Shown here piece by piece: positions 1 to 11,033 of a stretch of 64,000 bases of DNA (positions are counted from its first letter, which is position 1; every line of letters begins with the position of its first letter). The notes under the pieces were generated by a model. The model was not told where the DNA came from. It saw nothing but the letters and a program-made list of their open reading frames with translations, and searched no databases. This DNA comes from Lytechinus pictus (lineage: Eukaryota > Echinodermata > Echinoidea > Temnopleuroida > Toxopneustidae). Both the position numbers and the translations under genes were made by a program. The DNA lies in NCBI RefSeq assembly GCF_037042905.1, contig NC_087246.1:37070001-37134000 (forward strand), given 5' to 3'.

Positions 1-240
1 AGTTTAGCATCTTAACCTTATATAAACTTTTTTTTCTCTCTCCTTAGTATATCCTATATTTTATGTTATTAATCTTGTGAAGTATTCCTGGGTCCCGCTC
101 ACTAGCCTTGCTTTTAAAGGGATCCTAAAACCAGTTGTCTATATGCTATAATCGAATTGATACGTGTTTATGCATTGTATGTATATACATTTTATTACAA
201 TGTGACTTTTTTTTGTTTTGAATAAATAAACTTGAAACTT
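1..240 (+). mobile_element. Non-LTR retrotransposon 3' UTR fragment (possible)
   Basis: GGGTCCCGCTCACTAGCCTTGCTTTTAAAGGGATCC-like sequence (91-125) resembles the GGACCC...GCTTTGCTTTT...GGACCCC segment of the LINE 3' end at 6.8 kb, and the stretch ends with AATAAATAAACTTGAAACTT, a tail typical of LINE 3' ends. No coding part is present. Confidence 0.45.
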
Positions 241-621
241 TCATATCGTTCCATTGATTTTCTGTTCTTTACTGCGCAGTGAGCACATCGATCGATGGAT
301 CGATGGATATCGACTCTTTACAAAATTAAATGTCTATATTATTATTTATAAATTGAAATGGATAAATAGAATACAAAGATGACCTATATTATTCTTTGTA
401 AAAATCATTTCATATCCACATAAGTTTGGCTAAATGAATGGAGAAAGAGATGGGAGAAAACAAGGGGTTATTTTCTTCAAAAATAAGAAAAAGAAATACC
501 GGCATCAGATGAATGTGGGGCGGAGCTAAAGCAGTCATTGCAGTGTAGTGTAACTTAAATGCCTATTTTGGATCTGTCTACGATCCCGAATTGGATACGA
601 TCTTTGATTATGCAATTGTTC
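241..621. other. Intergenic, nothing recognised
   Basis: AT-rich sequence with a short ATCGATCGATGGATCGATGG direct repeat around 287-307. I see no gene or element. Confidence 0.6.
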
Positions 622-837
622 CATAGGCGTCGATCCTGGGGGGGGGGGGGGGGGGCAGGGGGGGGGGGCGATCGCCCCACCAATGAAAATATTGGGGGGC
701 AAACATATCGTTTTGCCCCCCCCCAATAATTCCGCATGTGCAAATAAAAAATAAAATAAGATTGTAATGCTACACTGAAATCAGCAAGCGAGATTGAGAT
801 ACCAACTCGATTTTGATTTAAAATCGTGCTCAAAATG

Positions 838-1325
838 TTTGCTTTTCAGATTGGAATATAAAAATTTTCAGCTCGCACTTCGCGCTCGCATCATTTTTGT
901 AACAAAAACCCATACTTTTCATGATTAAATAGGTGAATAGAATATCCCGTTTTCAGTTCTAAACCTCAAAAGAACTCCCGCTTTGATTTGCAATAATCTT
1001 TTGTTGTATATATATCTTGTTCTTTATTAAAAGCGTCCATTAAACTGTCTTTTTTTTCCAGATCGAAATATCAAAATTTTCAGCTCGCGCTTCGCGCTCG
1101 CATCTATTGTTCTTCTAGATACCCATCTTAATCATTGGTACCAAAAATGCTTAGAATATCAAGCTTTCAGGTCAGAATATAAAGAAATTCCAGCTCGCTC
1201 TCTAGTGAGATACATGTATCTATCCTCCTCATGAGCTGCTACAAACAAACCTATAAAAGGTACATTTTTCCTGTTTTCATGTCACTATACTAAAAAATTT
1301 CAGCTCGCGCTTCGCGCTCGCATTG
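838..1325 (+). repeat. Tandem array, about 110-bp unit with GCTCGCGCTTCGCGCTCGC core
   Basis: The core CAGCTCGC(G/A)CTTCGCGCTCGCAT recurs at about 869, 1081 and 1301, with decayed copies at about 955-985 and 1191, so the period is about 105-110 bp and there are four to five copies. Each core follows an AATATAAAAATTTTCAG-like stretch. The core is GC-rich in an AT-rich unit. Confidence 0.75.
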
Positions 1326-1359
1326 TTGGTGAGGGTGAGATATGTGTCTCTTTCTCATG

Positions 1360-1435
1360 TGTCATATATATATATGTGCATATATATAAAATATAGGCAT
1401 ATATGTGTGTGGGGTGTAGGGGTGTGTGTGGGTGA
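1360..1435. repeat. TA/TG microsatellite
   Basis: Runs of ATATAT and GTGTGTG/GGGTGTG inside the foldback element. Simple sequence without coding potential. Confidence 0.7.
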
Positions 1436-1526
1436 GTTTGTTCGTTTTGTGTGATCGAGCGCCTTTGGAACGTTGATTCATGATTTTGCCCCCCCCCCAA
1501 TCTGAAAAATGGATCGACGCCCCTGG

Positions 1527-2112
1527 CTTCCATATTAACGGTGCTTAACAAAATAAATTATCTGGTTCTGAGAAAAAGCTTCCTGATGAAAATAGAAGAA
1601 TTAAAAAAAAAGATTTCAGCGAAACGCTTATAGGGAAGCTTTTATATGCGCCGTCTGCGCTGTCCGAATGGACATGTATTATGTAATAAATAGGTCAGTA
1701 TTTCAATAGAAACCTAGACTGAAATCAACCAGAAAATGGTCATAACCAGACTCGGATTCGGGGGGGGGGGAACTAGTCTGTCTAACCCCCCCCTAAACCC
1801 AAGATTTTTATTGTCAAAACGTATATTTCACGAGAGATGTTTTTTTCAACAGTGGTGAAGACTTCTGTTTTTTTTTCTTGTATCTTTTCTTGCATGTCAG
1901 AAATTTTTTGTGATGTCCTTTGGTCCTCTCTCTCCTTTTTTTTTTGCTTATCAGAATATTTATGGTAAAACTTTATGGTAACTTTGCAGCAATATCACGA
2001 TTAATGGGTTCATCCTTTTCACATGTTTAAGAAGAAGGTTGACTTTGAGGTACCCCAACAATTTTGAAATTTTTGCCTAAATATTGCAACCTATATAAAA
2101 AATAGATTTACG
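1527..2112. other. Intergenic, nothing recognised
   Basis: Contains a small G10/C7 inverted pair (about 1759-1795) that may be a remnant of another G/C-ended element. Otherwise featureless. Confidence 0.5.
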
Positions 2113-2420
2113 ACAGTGAAACCTACACTGTTAGAAAATTTATCCTTAAAATAAAAGAAGTTCCTGCAGCAGAGTCTCGAGAACACCTGTAATCTTACCA
2201 GATTGCGTAATCTTACAGGAAATTGGTATTTGGTGTATGGAATCTTACAAATTTCCTTAAAGAAAACACCCTTTTCACCTTTTTAAACAGACCTGTTCTG
2301 TTAAATTGCAGAAAAATTCCTGTTTTATGAATTTATAGAATGATTCTGTTATTGCTTTCTGCAAAATCTTTTATTTATGCAGACTAGATTTTATTAGTAT
2401 TTTTTAGTTTTAGTTTTTTG
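2113..2420 (+). repeat. Left arm of a large inverted repeat pair
   Basis: The segment from CACTGTTAGAAAATTTATCC through GCAGCAGAGTCTCGAGAACACCTGTAATC to the TGCAGAAAAATTCCTG region is matched, in reverse complement and with clear divergence, by 4290-4545. The arm also contains internal short repeats of AATCTTAC. It probably represents one transposon family in two orientations. Confidence 0.55.
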
Positions 2421-4289
2421 TTTTATAATTTAATGTCAGGTAAACGAAAACATATAGAAACTATAGGTTTTGCGATAAAGACACCATGAAAATTAAATTT
2501 GTAAACAAGTCCATATTTATGGCGATTTATCAGAAGATTTTTTCATCGACTATTGTTAATTCATTTTGTTTACGAGACAGAAATATTATCATGAAGGAAG
2601 AAAATCGTTCTTAATACAGATGATCACAAAATTAATCCTTAAAGGTACCTATTATGTCAAGAATGTCAGATTAAAAGGGAACTTACAATAAGACCGGGCT
2701 GCCATCTTGATAAAAGAGTTATCAGATCTAAGAAATCGAGGCACAAGCTCAGAGCAGATTCATTGTGATGAAAATTAATCCGGAAAATTTAGATTTAATG
2801 ACCGAAAAGGCTGCCCCTATAACGGGTTTAAAAGTTACAAACATTTTCTGTTTTTAGACATTCCATCAAGGCAAAATAAACTACTATTGAAAAGTAGAAG
2901 GTCACTAAAAGTCGCTCCTATTTCGCCAGAAAATGCCAGCTTATAATAAATTGTGACAAGAAAGTTTGGTCTCGGGTGAGTTCATCGAACATTAAAGTAG
3001 TCTGATACCATGAAAACTTCTTTTGAAATCTTCTGATGTGATTATTGCAAAGTCGAACGGAACAATCAAATTCTGCGCATCACTTTTCCCAAAACAGCAT
3101 CGATGTATATAAAAAAAAAGGTTTCCCGACATAAGTACTAGTACTAGGCAAATACAGTTACAACTCTCTAAAACCGGGACTAATTCAATGTCTTAATTTT
3201 GATTATTGAGGCTGTCAGGAGATTTTTGAGCATTCATCTGGATAGAGTAGAAATGAATGTCGAATTGGTCCGTTTTTAAGAGGATTTGGAGATTTAACGG
3301 ACCCCAAACCGAGACCTATGTGTATGACACAAAATAAGGGTGTAGAAAAAAAAACACAACTAAATTGTTAATCCTATCAGTCCGGAAGGTAGATTGGTGG
3401 GAGGAGGGGGGGGGGGCGGATTGGAGATGGTAACAAAGTGAGGTTATTATGGGCGGAGCCTCGCTCACAGTGTTGTATCTGATAAATATGTTTGACGCGA
3501 TAGATTTATTTAGTTTTATACGCCCCTATAAAACACAGCTTACAAATAAATTTTGCCGCTGCCCGCATACATTTTACAAATGTGCATTTCAAGTTCAAGG
3601 GTTGATATTACTCTAATGATGCTAATGCGATACTGATTAAGAGTAGCAACAATAAGTCCAGCCATATTTTTTTGTTCTCAAGCATATAAGAATGTTTATG
3701 AAAGATAACCAGGCAGATTGGCCTCGTAGACAACAAATAATGGAATAGAACGTGGACCTTTAGATTATTCAATCCTATTCAATTTAATGATATTTAGCAA
3801 ATTAATAACTGTGATTCTTGCAAACGTAAATATATTGCTTTCAATCCATACTTGAGAGCAGTGGGCAGGTCCAGAATTTTGTTGAAGAGGGGGCACATAG
3901 AGCAGGCCGCGATTCATTCGAATTTTGCACTGATATACAGATAAAATGCATTATCAGTAAAAAAAAAAGGTAGACCTCTTATATTTACTGTTTTGTTGCG
4001 TTTATGGGGGTGGTAAAGTAAGATGACATCACTCTAAGAAGAACTTTCGTGTTATAACTACTTGGTTTTATATTTTCTTATCAGATATACTACGTGGTGT
4101 TAGATCAAGTTGTTATTACACGAATGTGCATGTCACTGCAAATGATGTTGTATAGCATTTATCGCGAAATCAAATTGTCTGGTTGTCATCTTGTATGTTG
4201 CCTTTGTATCCTATGGCCAAATGGTATATTGTAATGTGATATACGAAGTGATGTTAGACAAAATGTCGAAACAAACTGCTATAAAAAGA
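2421..4289. other. Region between inverted arms, no gene seen
   Basis: No transposase or other convincing ORF. It contains one G-rich spot (about 3400-3417). Whether it is the interior of a single element or unrelated DNA cannot be decided here. Confidence 0.5.
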
Positions 4290-4545
4290 AGGTTTTATAT
4301 ACATAAAAAAATTACAGAATCATTCTGTAGGTTAAATTGTTTTAACAGAAAATTTTCTGCGAATTTAATAGAGCTGGTCTATTTAAAAAAAAAAACAAAT
4401 TTTTATCACAGGATAAAAGATTTGATATCCATATACCAATTTCATGTAATTTTACATAATGTAAGATTCCAGCTGCTCTCTCGACTCTGCTTCAAGAAAT
4501 TTTCGTTTCTGGGGAGATATTATCTTACAGTGTTTGAAGACAAAA
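4290..4545 (-). repeat. Right arm of the large inverted repeat pair
   Basis: Reverse complement reads ACACTGTAAGAT ... TTGAAGCAGAGTCGAGAGAGC ... GGAATCTTACA and later ACAGAAAATTTTCTG, paralleling the arm at 2113-2420. An open frame of about 130 codons (4191-4592) covers it, but it looks like a by-product of the repeat and matches no family I know. Confidence 0.55.
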
Positions 4546-4754
4546 TTGCAATAAGAGAATCCGGCCATGAGACGAATTGGTATATGGTTTAAATGGATAT
4601 TATATGAGTGGACCAAACGATAATTAGCACAAATTTCTTTCAGACCAAATTGGATAATTAAAGTGTTGATCGGGGATTTTGTAGATCAACTGCTATTGGA
4701 TCACGTGGTTTTGAACTGAATAAAGAAAGAGAGAGATTGTGGGGGGTTGAGGGC

Positions 4755-4852
4755 GTGTGTGTGGGGGTGAACGTGTGTGTGTGGGGGTGAACGTGTGGGT
4801 GATCGAAAGAAAGAACAAGAGAGAAAGAGAGAGAGAAAAAAAAAGAGAAGGG
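4755..4852 (+). repeat. GTGTGTGGGGGTGAAC minisatellite followed by GA-rich tract
   Basis: Two full 18-bp GTGTGTGTGGGGGTGAAC-type units plus a decayed third, then GAAAGA/GAGAGA sequence. Open frames across it are low-complexity artefacts. Confidence 0.75.
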
Positions 4853-6040
4853 GAAATAGAACCACAGAAGGCCAATGAAGAAGATCAAGCCATACATGTC
4901 AGTCAACAAGCACCAAAAGAAAATTTAGTCAACCGATGTGACAAGTTGACAAATCCCTGATTGTCTGCAAATTGATTAATCGATCACGCCAGAAGGAAGA
5001 TGTAAGAATAGCTCAAGGGAACCCCTATCCCTTGTCCGAGCGTCCTATATGTCATCCAGCTTTCGCGACCTTTGACATTTTGCCTTTGAGACTGCAATCT
5101 ATACAATTGACTTCATGGGATTGATCACAAAAAGATCGACGTGGTGCAATCGATAGTCATTATTGGCGAAGGGGAAAATGGCATGACTAATTTATTTTGT
5201 TTAGATGAGAGAGAATAGATGATGATCCACTTGAAATACTCTATTCGCGGTCTCTCCCTCTCTGCCCCCCCTCTCTCTCTCCTGTCAATTGGTGACCTTA
5301 CGTTGACCTGTCACTATAGTATCGATCAACGTAGGTTACGATTCGAAGATGTTGACAAGATTATACCGTCTGCTATCACCGTGACCTCAGGAGAGTGACT
5401 GAACTGCTTTATCATTAATCAAGCATTGATTCACGGAGAAGGTCTCACGTTGTCTTTTGTAGGAAAATTCAAATTCAAATTGTATCCGTCACAGTCACAC
5501 CAAAGATACCCACTCTATAGACAGATAAATGACATTACGTTATCTTCGAATGACACAATCATCGGTCGGTTTGGAGTCGGTTTCGTTAGAGTGTGACTGT
5601 ATCACAATGCTGTAACAGATTTCCTTTTTCTTGTTTTTGTTGTTATCTTGAGTGAGAAGGGGTCGATATTTTTTTTTTGGGAAAGGCAGATCACGAACAG
5701 TGGGGGCAAGTTCTAATTCCAAGTGAGAACATGCGAACCGTAATGTACTAAAAGCCAAACATAGACATTCCCCCCCCCCCCCCATTATAATCACATTTTT
5801 TTAGCTCCATGAAATGGCATAGCTATACTTGCTTCAAAATAAAGATAAGCAATACCAAACGGCAGATTTCCAAATGTCAGTTTCACAAAAGTCGAAGTAT
5901 CACCGTCACTTTTCATAGTTTCATAAGCCAAAATCATGAACGTATATATACTTTTTTGTCAAATATGATTGTAAAATTGTTCTCCATTAATATCTACTAA
6001 TTTGTTTGTTTGCTTTAAATAATTACCACCGTCAGTGCAT
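4853..6040. other. Intergenic, nothing recognised
   Basis: AT-rich, with a CT patch near 5,250-5,280 and a C15 run around 5770. No gene, RNA or repeat family recognised. Confidence 0.6.
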
Positions 6041-7075
6041 TGAAAGCAGCAATGGTGATGTGATATTACTTTGAATAACTATAACTCCCTCCATAACTAT
6101 CCCACCAGGCAGTCAAATGAATATCACTTGCCCCTTCTTAGAACGCTTCTAGCACAAAATACTTACTTATATACAGGTCCAAGATTTTGGAATTCCCTTG
6201 ACGATGAGATTAAAGACGCCCGTTCTTTACTGTCCTTTAAAAACAAACTAAAACTTATGCTCCTAAAGTCTTAATGAATTATGCTTATTATTCTAAACTA
6301 AAATTTTGCCTTATTGCTAGTCTATTATCTATGTTTATACAGAACATGACATATTTTTTCCAATTAGACATACAAAAGTTATAGCTTGTCTATACATTAT
6401 ATTCTACTTTTTATATTGTATATGTGTATGTGTGTATGTCCGTATGTATGTGTGTGTGTAGGTGTGCGTGTGTATATGTGTATTTGTATGTATATATATA
6501 TATATATATGTGTATATATATGTACATGATGTGTATGTATGTGTAGACATAATATATATGCAGCAGATTAGCTTTGCATCCCTCTCCCTATCTCTATTTT
6601 TCTTTCTATATTCTAGGCAGTTGTCATCGTACTATTGTCCACCCTCATGTACCGTCCTGTGTTGTGTTGTGTCGTGTATTGTCTTTTGTCTCTGAATTTC
6701 ACAATCCTGTATATAAGATTTTTTTTGCCCCTTTCGTTATCTTCATGTATTCCTTTACGTATATTTTAATATTTTTTCTATCCTAACTTTTTGAGGGGTT
6801 CACATTTTACAAGCTTTGCTTTTCAGTGGACCCCTCCTTTCTTCCATTCTTCTCATGATATATGATTATATTGATTTAATTATATTTAATTATATTGATT
6901 ATATTGATTTAAATTTGACATGCATGTTAATTTATATTTGAATCACTTATTGAATATGTATATTATTTATTCAATGTTGAATTTTGTTCATGCTTGTATT
7001 TGAATTGAATTGATTTATCATGTAATTATTTGTATTATGTTGAAGAATGAAAATAAATTGAATTGAATTGAATAT
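6041..7075 (+). mobile_element. 5'-truncated non-LTR retrotransposon (reverse transcriptase C-terminus and 3' UTR)
   Basis: The frame at 6071-6274 reads NYPTRQSNEYHLPL, then GPRFWNSLDDEIKDARSLLSFKNKLK, the characteristic C-terminal end of CR1/L2/Jockey-type LINE reverse-transcriptase proteins (Y.TR....LP......W N.LP..IK....L..FK..LK). In this frame a stop lies just upstream, so the catalytic RT domain is gone. A long 3' UTR follows, interrupted by a TG/TA microsatellite (6,420-6,560) and containing the GGGGTTCACATTTTACAAGC block found again near 13.3 kb. It ends in a TTGAATTGAATTGAAT tail, typical of LINE 3' termini. Dead copy. Confidence 0.8.
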
Positions 7076-7304
7076 TATTGGTGACAGAGTAACCCCTTGG
7101 CGTACATCGCTTTCGGACGTTTTATGTAAGCCATCGAGGAGTTGGCATATTTTTTAAATATTTTGTTTCCCTTAAGTGAGTTCTGTGGATCAATTATTAA
7201 AACTTTCACAAAAATAAAAAAAAGAAATCTTTCAGAATTGTTACCATAACCGCAAATGACATTATTATGCCTAGCAAGGAAGAAAATAAAAATGGAAGTA
7301 ACAT

Positions 7305-8266
7305 TTAACCCTAAACATGCTAAAAGGACTGGGCTATTTGAGATGTATTGAGGACTGGGGAGTGATGCCTCCCCCTTTTTTGATCTCAGCCGCCGTTCGC
7401 GCGATCGCGCCGAAATTTGGCACGCATATTCTTTACCACATAAACTACAAGGCAGTATAAAAAAAAATCTGAAAATAATTATTTTTTATTTATTATGAAT
7501 AAAATATGAAAATTTATTCGTGAAAAAATATTATTTGCATATTTAACACCCAATGTCACTTCAAATTTTCTTCTTTTTTTCCAGATGTCATCTTTGTAAT
7601 CTTTGTGGAGGAGCCGTGGTGTAGTGGTTCTGACTCTCGCCTTGTAAACAGAGGGTCGTGTGTTCGAATCCAACCATGGTCTGGCGTCCTTTGGCAAGGC
7701 GTTAATCCACAGTTTGCCGCTGTCGACCCAGGTGCTAAATGGGTACCCGGTAGGATGTGAAAGTCATTGTAGCTTGTCCAGTACTGTGTGCGCCTCACCG
7801 GCGACTGACTGGGATACTCCCCAGGGAGTGGATGATGTGCACACATTGTGTGCGGGAAGAAAAATTTCGAAAGCCATTTTTTCCTTAAGTATTCTTTGTT
7901 TTAAAATTTCTTACGGTATTTCTTTGTTTTTTTATCTTTTGTTTTTCATTATCTTTTTCAATGGAAATTATTACAGACCATTTAACACCTAAATCGAACC
8001 CTAAATTAATTAAGCAGAACAAGTAGAATTAAAAATAATCACCCTTTTATGAAATTTCATCTCCCATAGTCTTTGCACACAAAACATAAAAATGAGCCAT
8101 TTTCGGCATGATATTGTCTCGTAAAAAGTCATGTGGCGTTGCGATGCTAAACCCGCTTCAAGAAAAAAAGTCATAAAATGTTGCGACGCTGTCTTTTGCG
8201 TTTCGGAAATATCGCGCAAAGCGTTGAGGGCGGGGGGCATCATGCCCCCCAGTCTTTTAGGGTTAA
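7305..8266. mobile_element. piggyBac-like non-autonomous foldback element
   Basis: Bounded by TTAA-CCCTAAA on the left (7305-7314) and TTTAGGG-TTAA on the right (8256-8266). A TTAA target duplication with terminal inverted repeats starting CCC(T/C) is the signature of the piggyBac superfamily. The ends extend inward as AGGACTGGG...TGATGCCTCCCCC against GACTGGGGGGCATGATGCCCCCC. The GC-rich interior near the left end reads CGCGCGATCGCGCCGAAATTTGGCACGC. There is no transposase, so it depends on an autonomous partner. A SINE is inserted in it. Confidence 0.65.
7608..7861 (+). mobile_element. tRNA-derived SINE, 3'-truncated
   Basis: The 5' part is tRNA-like: GCCGTGGTGTAGTGGTT (A box region, 7613-7629) and GTGTTCGAATCC (B box, 7660-7671) at a tRNA-like spacing. 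It is followed by a conserved body, CGTCCTTTGGCAAGGCGTTAATCC and then ATGGGTACCCGGTAGGATG, ending near CCCCAGGGAGTGGA. The same body occurs in reverse at 39001-39303. The 3' tail of that other copy is missing here. Confidence 0.75.
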
Positions 8267-8987
8267 AGCTTCTCTCATCTATAGATTGATCATCTTTGAA
8301 TAGCGGACAAGGACTGTTTTTATACAGTATAAAATTCGTTTCATTTCTAGTCAATATAATGTTTGGTTTCGTACATCCTGAAGCAATAAGACGTAAAGAT
8401 AATGTCTTCGTACATTAGTCAAGATTATCATACAAACATGTTGGGAATGGAGGAGACTGCTTAAAGTGGAGTTGGTGGGTGCAGCCTTCTATTAAAAAAT
8501 ATTCTTAAATGGAAAACACATTCTATATAATATTTATATAACCAAAACATAGTATATACCAAAACTAAATTGGTGTCACATCAACAAGTTCGAATATTTG
8601 AGAACGCCAATTATCCTCAGAGTTTCCATCCTGTCTTTGTAGATATCCGTGTAATTTTCCTTTTAACATGATGTAGTACTTGAGGATAGCCTCTCGGTAA
8701 ATACTCACTTCTAAAATCTATCCTGATTCCGTGATTCGGCTGGTATATTCCCCCTATTCATCTTGTTCAAGCAGGTGAATTAAGAGATGATGAAATTGGG
8801 AAAATGGCATTCTAGATGATCTTGATGATGGGGTGCAAATCTCATATCATCAGCACTACCACGCAAATCACCAAGATTTATCTATGTGGAGTTTGCTTTA
8901 ATATTCAGTCTCGTCTGATATTTCATAAAAATGTATCCATCATCTAATTATTATTTGCGGTGCCTATCCAGTGGGGGTAAAGAAGAA
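8267..8987. other. Intergenic, nothing recognised
   Basis: AT-rich unique-looking sequence; no gene or element seen. Confidence 0.6.
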
Positions 8988-9515
8988 CACTCTAAAAACT
9001 GAAACGTTAATTCAACAATATTGAAAGGTTGGAGGAGTGATTTCTAAATTTCAAATTTACCCCTTTGAATGGTTGGATCCAACATTTATTGTTGGATTCA
9101 GCTTTCTAATGTCAATAAAGCTATCCATATCCCAAGATGTGGAACCAATGCTGGCAAGCGAGCGTAAGAGCTTGGAAGTTGGAATAATTTTCCCAATGCT
9201 ATAAAGAACACAATTTCACTCAATGTTTTCAAGAAAAATCTAAAAACACATCTTTTCCGTTGACACCCGCTTGCCAGCATTGGTCTTTCAATACTCTTTA
9301 ATTTTCGTTCGCACTTATATTAAAATGTTTATGTTTTGTTTCATTGAAAATACTTTACGTGCAATGCGTTTTGCTCCTTTCCAAGAAAAGGCGCTGTAGA
9401 AATGTCGTTCTTATTGTTTATTATTATATTATACAAGGTTGGATATAACATTTGCAAAATGTTGTAACTCCTCCAACCTTTCAGTTGTTGATTTAAAAAA
9501 TGTCAGTTTAGAGTG
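8988..9515. mobile_element. Inverted-repeat element with CACTCTAAA ends, split by a LINE fragment
   Basis: The left arm starts CACTCTAAAAACTG (8988) and runs through TGAAAGGTTGGAGGAGTG. The right arm, read in reverse, starts CACTCTAAACTGACA (from 9515) and runs through TGAAAGGTTGGAGGAGTT. The AGGTTGGAGGAGT block is perfect in both arms. The central part is a LINE remnant (separate entry). No transposase. Confidence 0.65.
9144..9440 (+). mobile_element. LINE 3' fragment nested in the CACTCTAAA element
   Basis: The frame ending with the stop at 9261-9263 reads WNNFPNAIKNTISLNVFKKN then LKTHLFR, a C-terminal reverse-transcriptase ending of the CR1/L2/RTE-like type. A stop codon (9164-9166) interrupts the frame upstream. 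The 3' region contains GGCGCTGTAGAAATGTCGTTC and then TTATTGTTTATTATTAT, a tail similar to that of the SINE at 39.0 kb. Confidence 0.7.
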
Positions 9516-10191
9516 AACATGGCTCATGCAAAAAGATGGCTAAACACAAGCGAGCAACAGCAACAAAATTATATTTTAAAATGAAAATCTAATTTTGAAA
9601 CATATTGACAAAATATCCCAGTAAATAGTTGCATACGTTATTCTTCAGCCGTTTATATCCACTCCCCCCCCCATGGTCGTATATAGAACTTATTTTAAGG
9701 AGGGGGATAACTAGTGACAGGGACACTAGGGATAACTGCCCACAAGCGCCCCCATATCTTCTTACTAGTGGTATCTGTTAATGGGCATTTAATATACAAC
9801 AAATATTATCTGGTATTGAAGTAACCATGGTAACTGTTTTAATAGGAGTACGCGTTATAAGATTCTGATAATGCTTTATCTTATTTGTACATTGTCTCTG
9901 AAATGGCACATTCTCTGTTCACACTGAATCTATTTTAATCCTATTTTATACTCTTCACTTTATCGCCTCGCCCGTCTTAATTTCACTGGAGAACAAAGGA
10001 GTCTTCAAACGCTATTAATGTACTTATGGTGATTTTCATCTTTTATAAGGTAACTCACCCTTCGGTCCCACTCAGCTAAGATAATATTACGTTTATCTTG
10101 TCATATATTCTGTTTATACAGGCGCCATAATCTTACAAAATATATATGAAAACATTTTAATACCATATTCCTGTGAATCTGTATGCCTATA
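9516..10191. other. Intergenic, nothing recognised
   Basis: Contains an isolated GTAACCATGGTAAC palindrome (9823-9836) similar to RFX X-boxes. No gene seen. Confidence 0.55.
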
Positions 10192-11033
10192 TGTAGGGGT
10201 AGGCGGGGGTAAGTTGAGTCACCACCCCCCCCCCCCAGTCCAATAGTGAATGAGTCAGACATTGTGGTGGTGCCATGTATTGATGACCAATTGCATAACC
10301 CCTAACCCCACAACATTGTTTTCAACGTTAAAACAAACAAAAACTTCAGAGGGAGAAATACAAATTTCAGTCAAAAAATAAAAACAAAGATGTGAAATAG
10401 ATAAGCACTTTTTACCCACACGCATCTTTGAATATAATAAAGACGTAAAAACAATATTGTTAGTCCAGGTATGGATCCTCATTCATGATGGATGTGTAAG
10501 AAATGTGTGGATGTGAAAATATCACATTAAGTTCGGACTGGGGTAAGTTGAGCCAGCCAACATGGGGCAAGTTAAGCCACGGTAATTCATATGGTAATGT
10601 ATATACACATATATATTTTAAAAAAACTTGAAAAACCATCGATGTGCAGGCAGAAAGGACCAAATTCATAAGACAGTTGATTTTACTTTTAGAGGATGTT
10701 AGAATTTATAGAGAATTGGCAGGTGAAAAGACTGTAAATAAAGAATTGTCATGCTGGTTCTTGTCCCATACCTTTTGTACATAGTTTTTAGGACTGAACT
10801 TACCCCTTGGGTGGGGCAAGTTGAGCCATTTGACATCATTTTTTTCAAAGGTGACAGTGACGTTTAGGGTGGGGTAGAATGATATATATAGGTGAGAAAT
10901 GTTTTCCAAAAATTAAATTTTAAGGCAAGGTACTTATTTAAGGTATTTATTTCTACAAGATTATGAATCGTATAAGTTCTAACATGAAAAAGGCAACAAA
11001 AAAAATGGCTCAACTTACCCCGCCTTCCTCTAC
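10192..11033. mobile_element. Inverted-repeat element carrying GGGGTAAGTTGAGCC motifs
   Basis: Left end TGTAGGGGTAGGCGGGGGTA continuing AGTTGAGTCA; right end is the complement, reading inward TGTAGAGGAAGGCGGGGTAA then GTTGAGCC. Between them the GGGG(T/C)AAGTT(G/A)AGCC motif recurs at about 10540, 10564 and 10813, and inverted near 10798. No protein-coding ORF. Non-autonomous DNA element, superfamily unassigned. Confidence 0.65.

Larger units (their letters stand above)
622..1526. mobile_element. Foldback element with GGCGTCGATCC ends
   Basis: The left end carries GGCGTCGATCC (626-636) followed by G-runs; the right end carries its complement, GGATCGACGCC (1511-1521), preceded by C-runs. G-tracts inside the ends (G18 at 638-655) face C-tracts on the other side (1490-1499), so the ends are inverted. 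The interior is a tandem array (separate entry) and no transposase ORF is seen. It is best described as a non-autonomous foldback or MITE-like element; the superfamily is unknown. Confidence 0.6.

Noticed and set aside
4191..4592. 133-codon open frame
   Set aside because: Overlaps one arm of the large inverted repeat and shows no recognisable domain.
7613..7672. Possible tRNA gene with A and B box
   Set aside because: The boxes fit, but the sequence continues into a SINE body that recurs at 39.0 kb, and a clean cloverleaf acceptor stem is not evident. I treat it as the SINE head.
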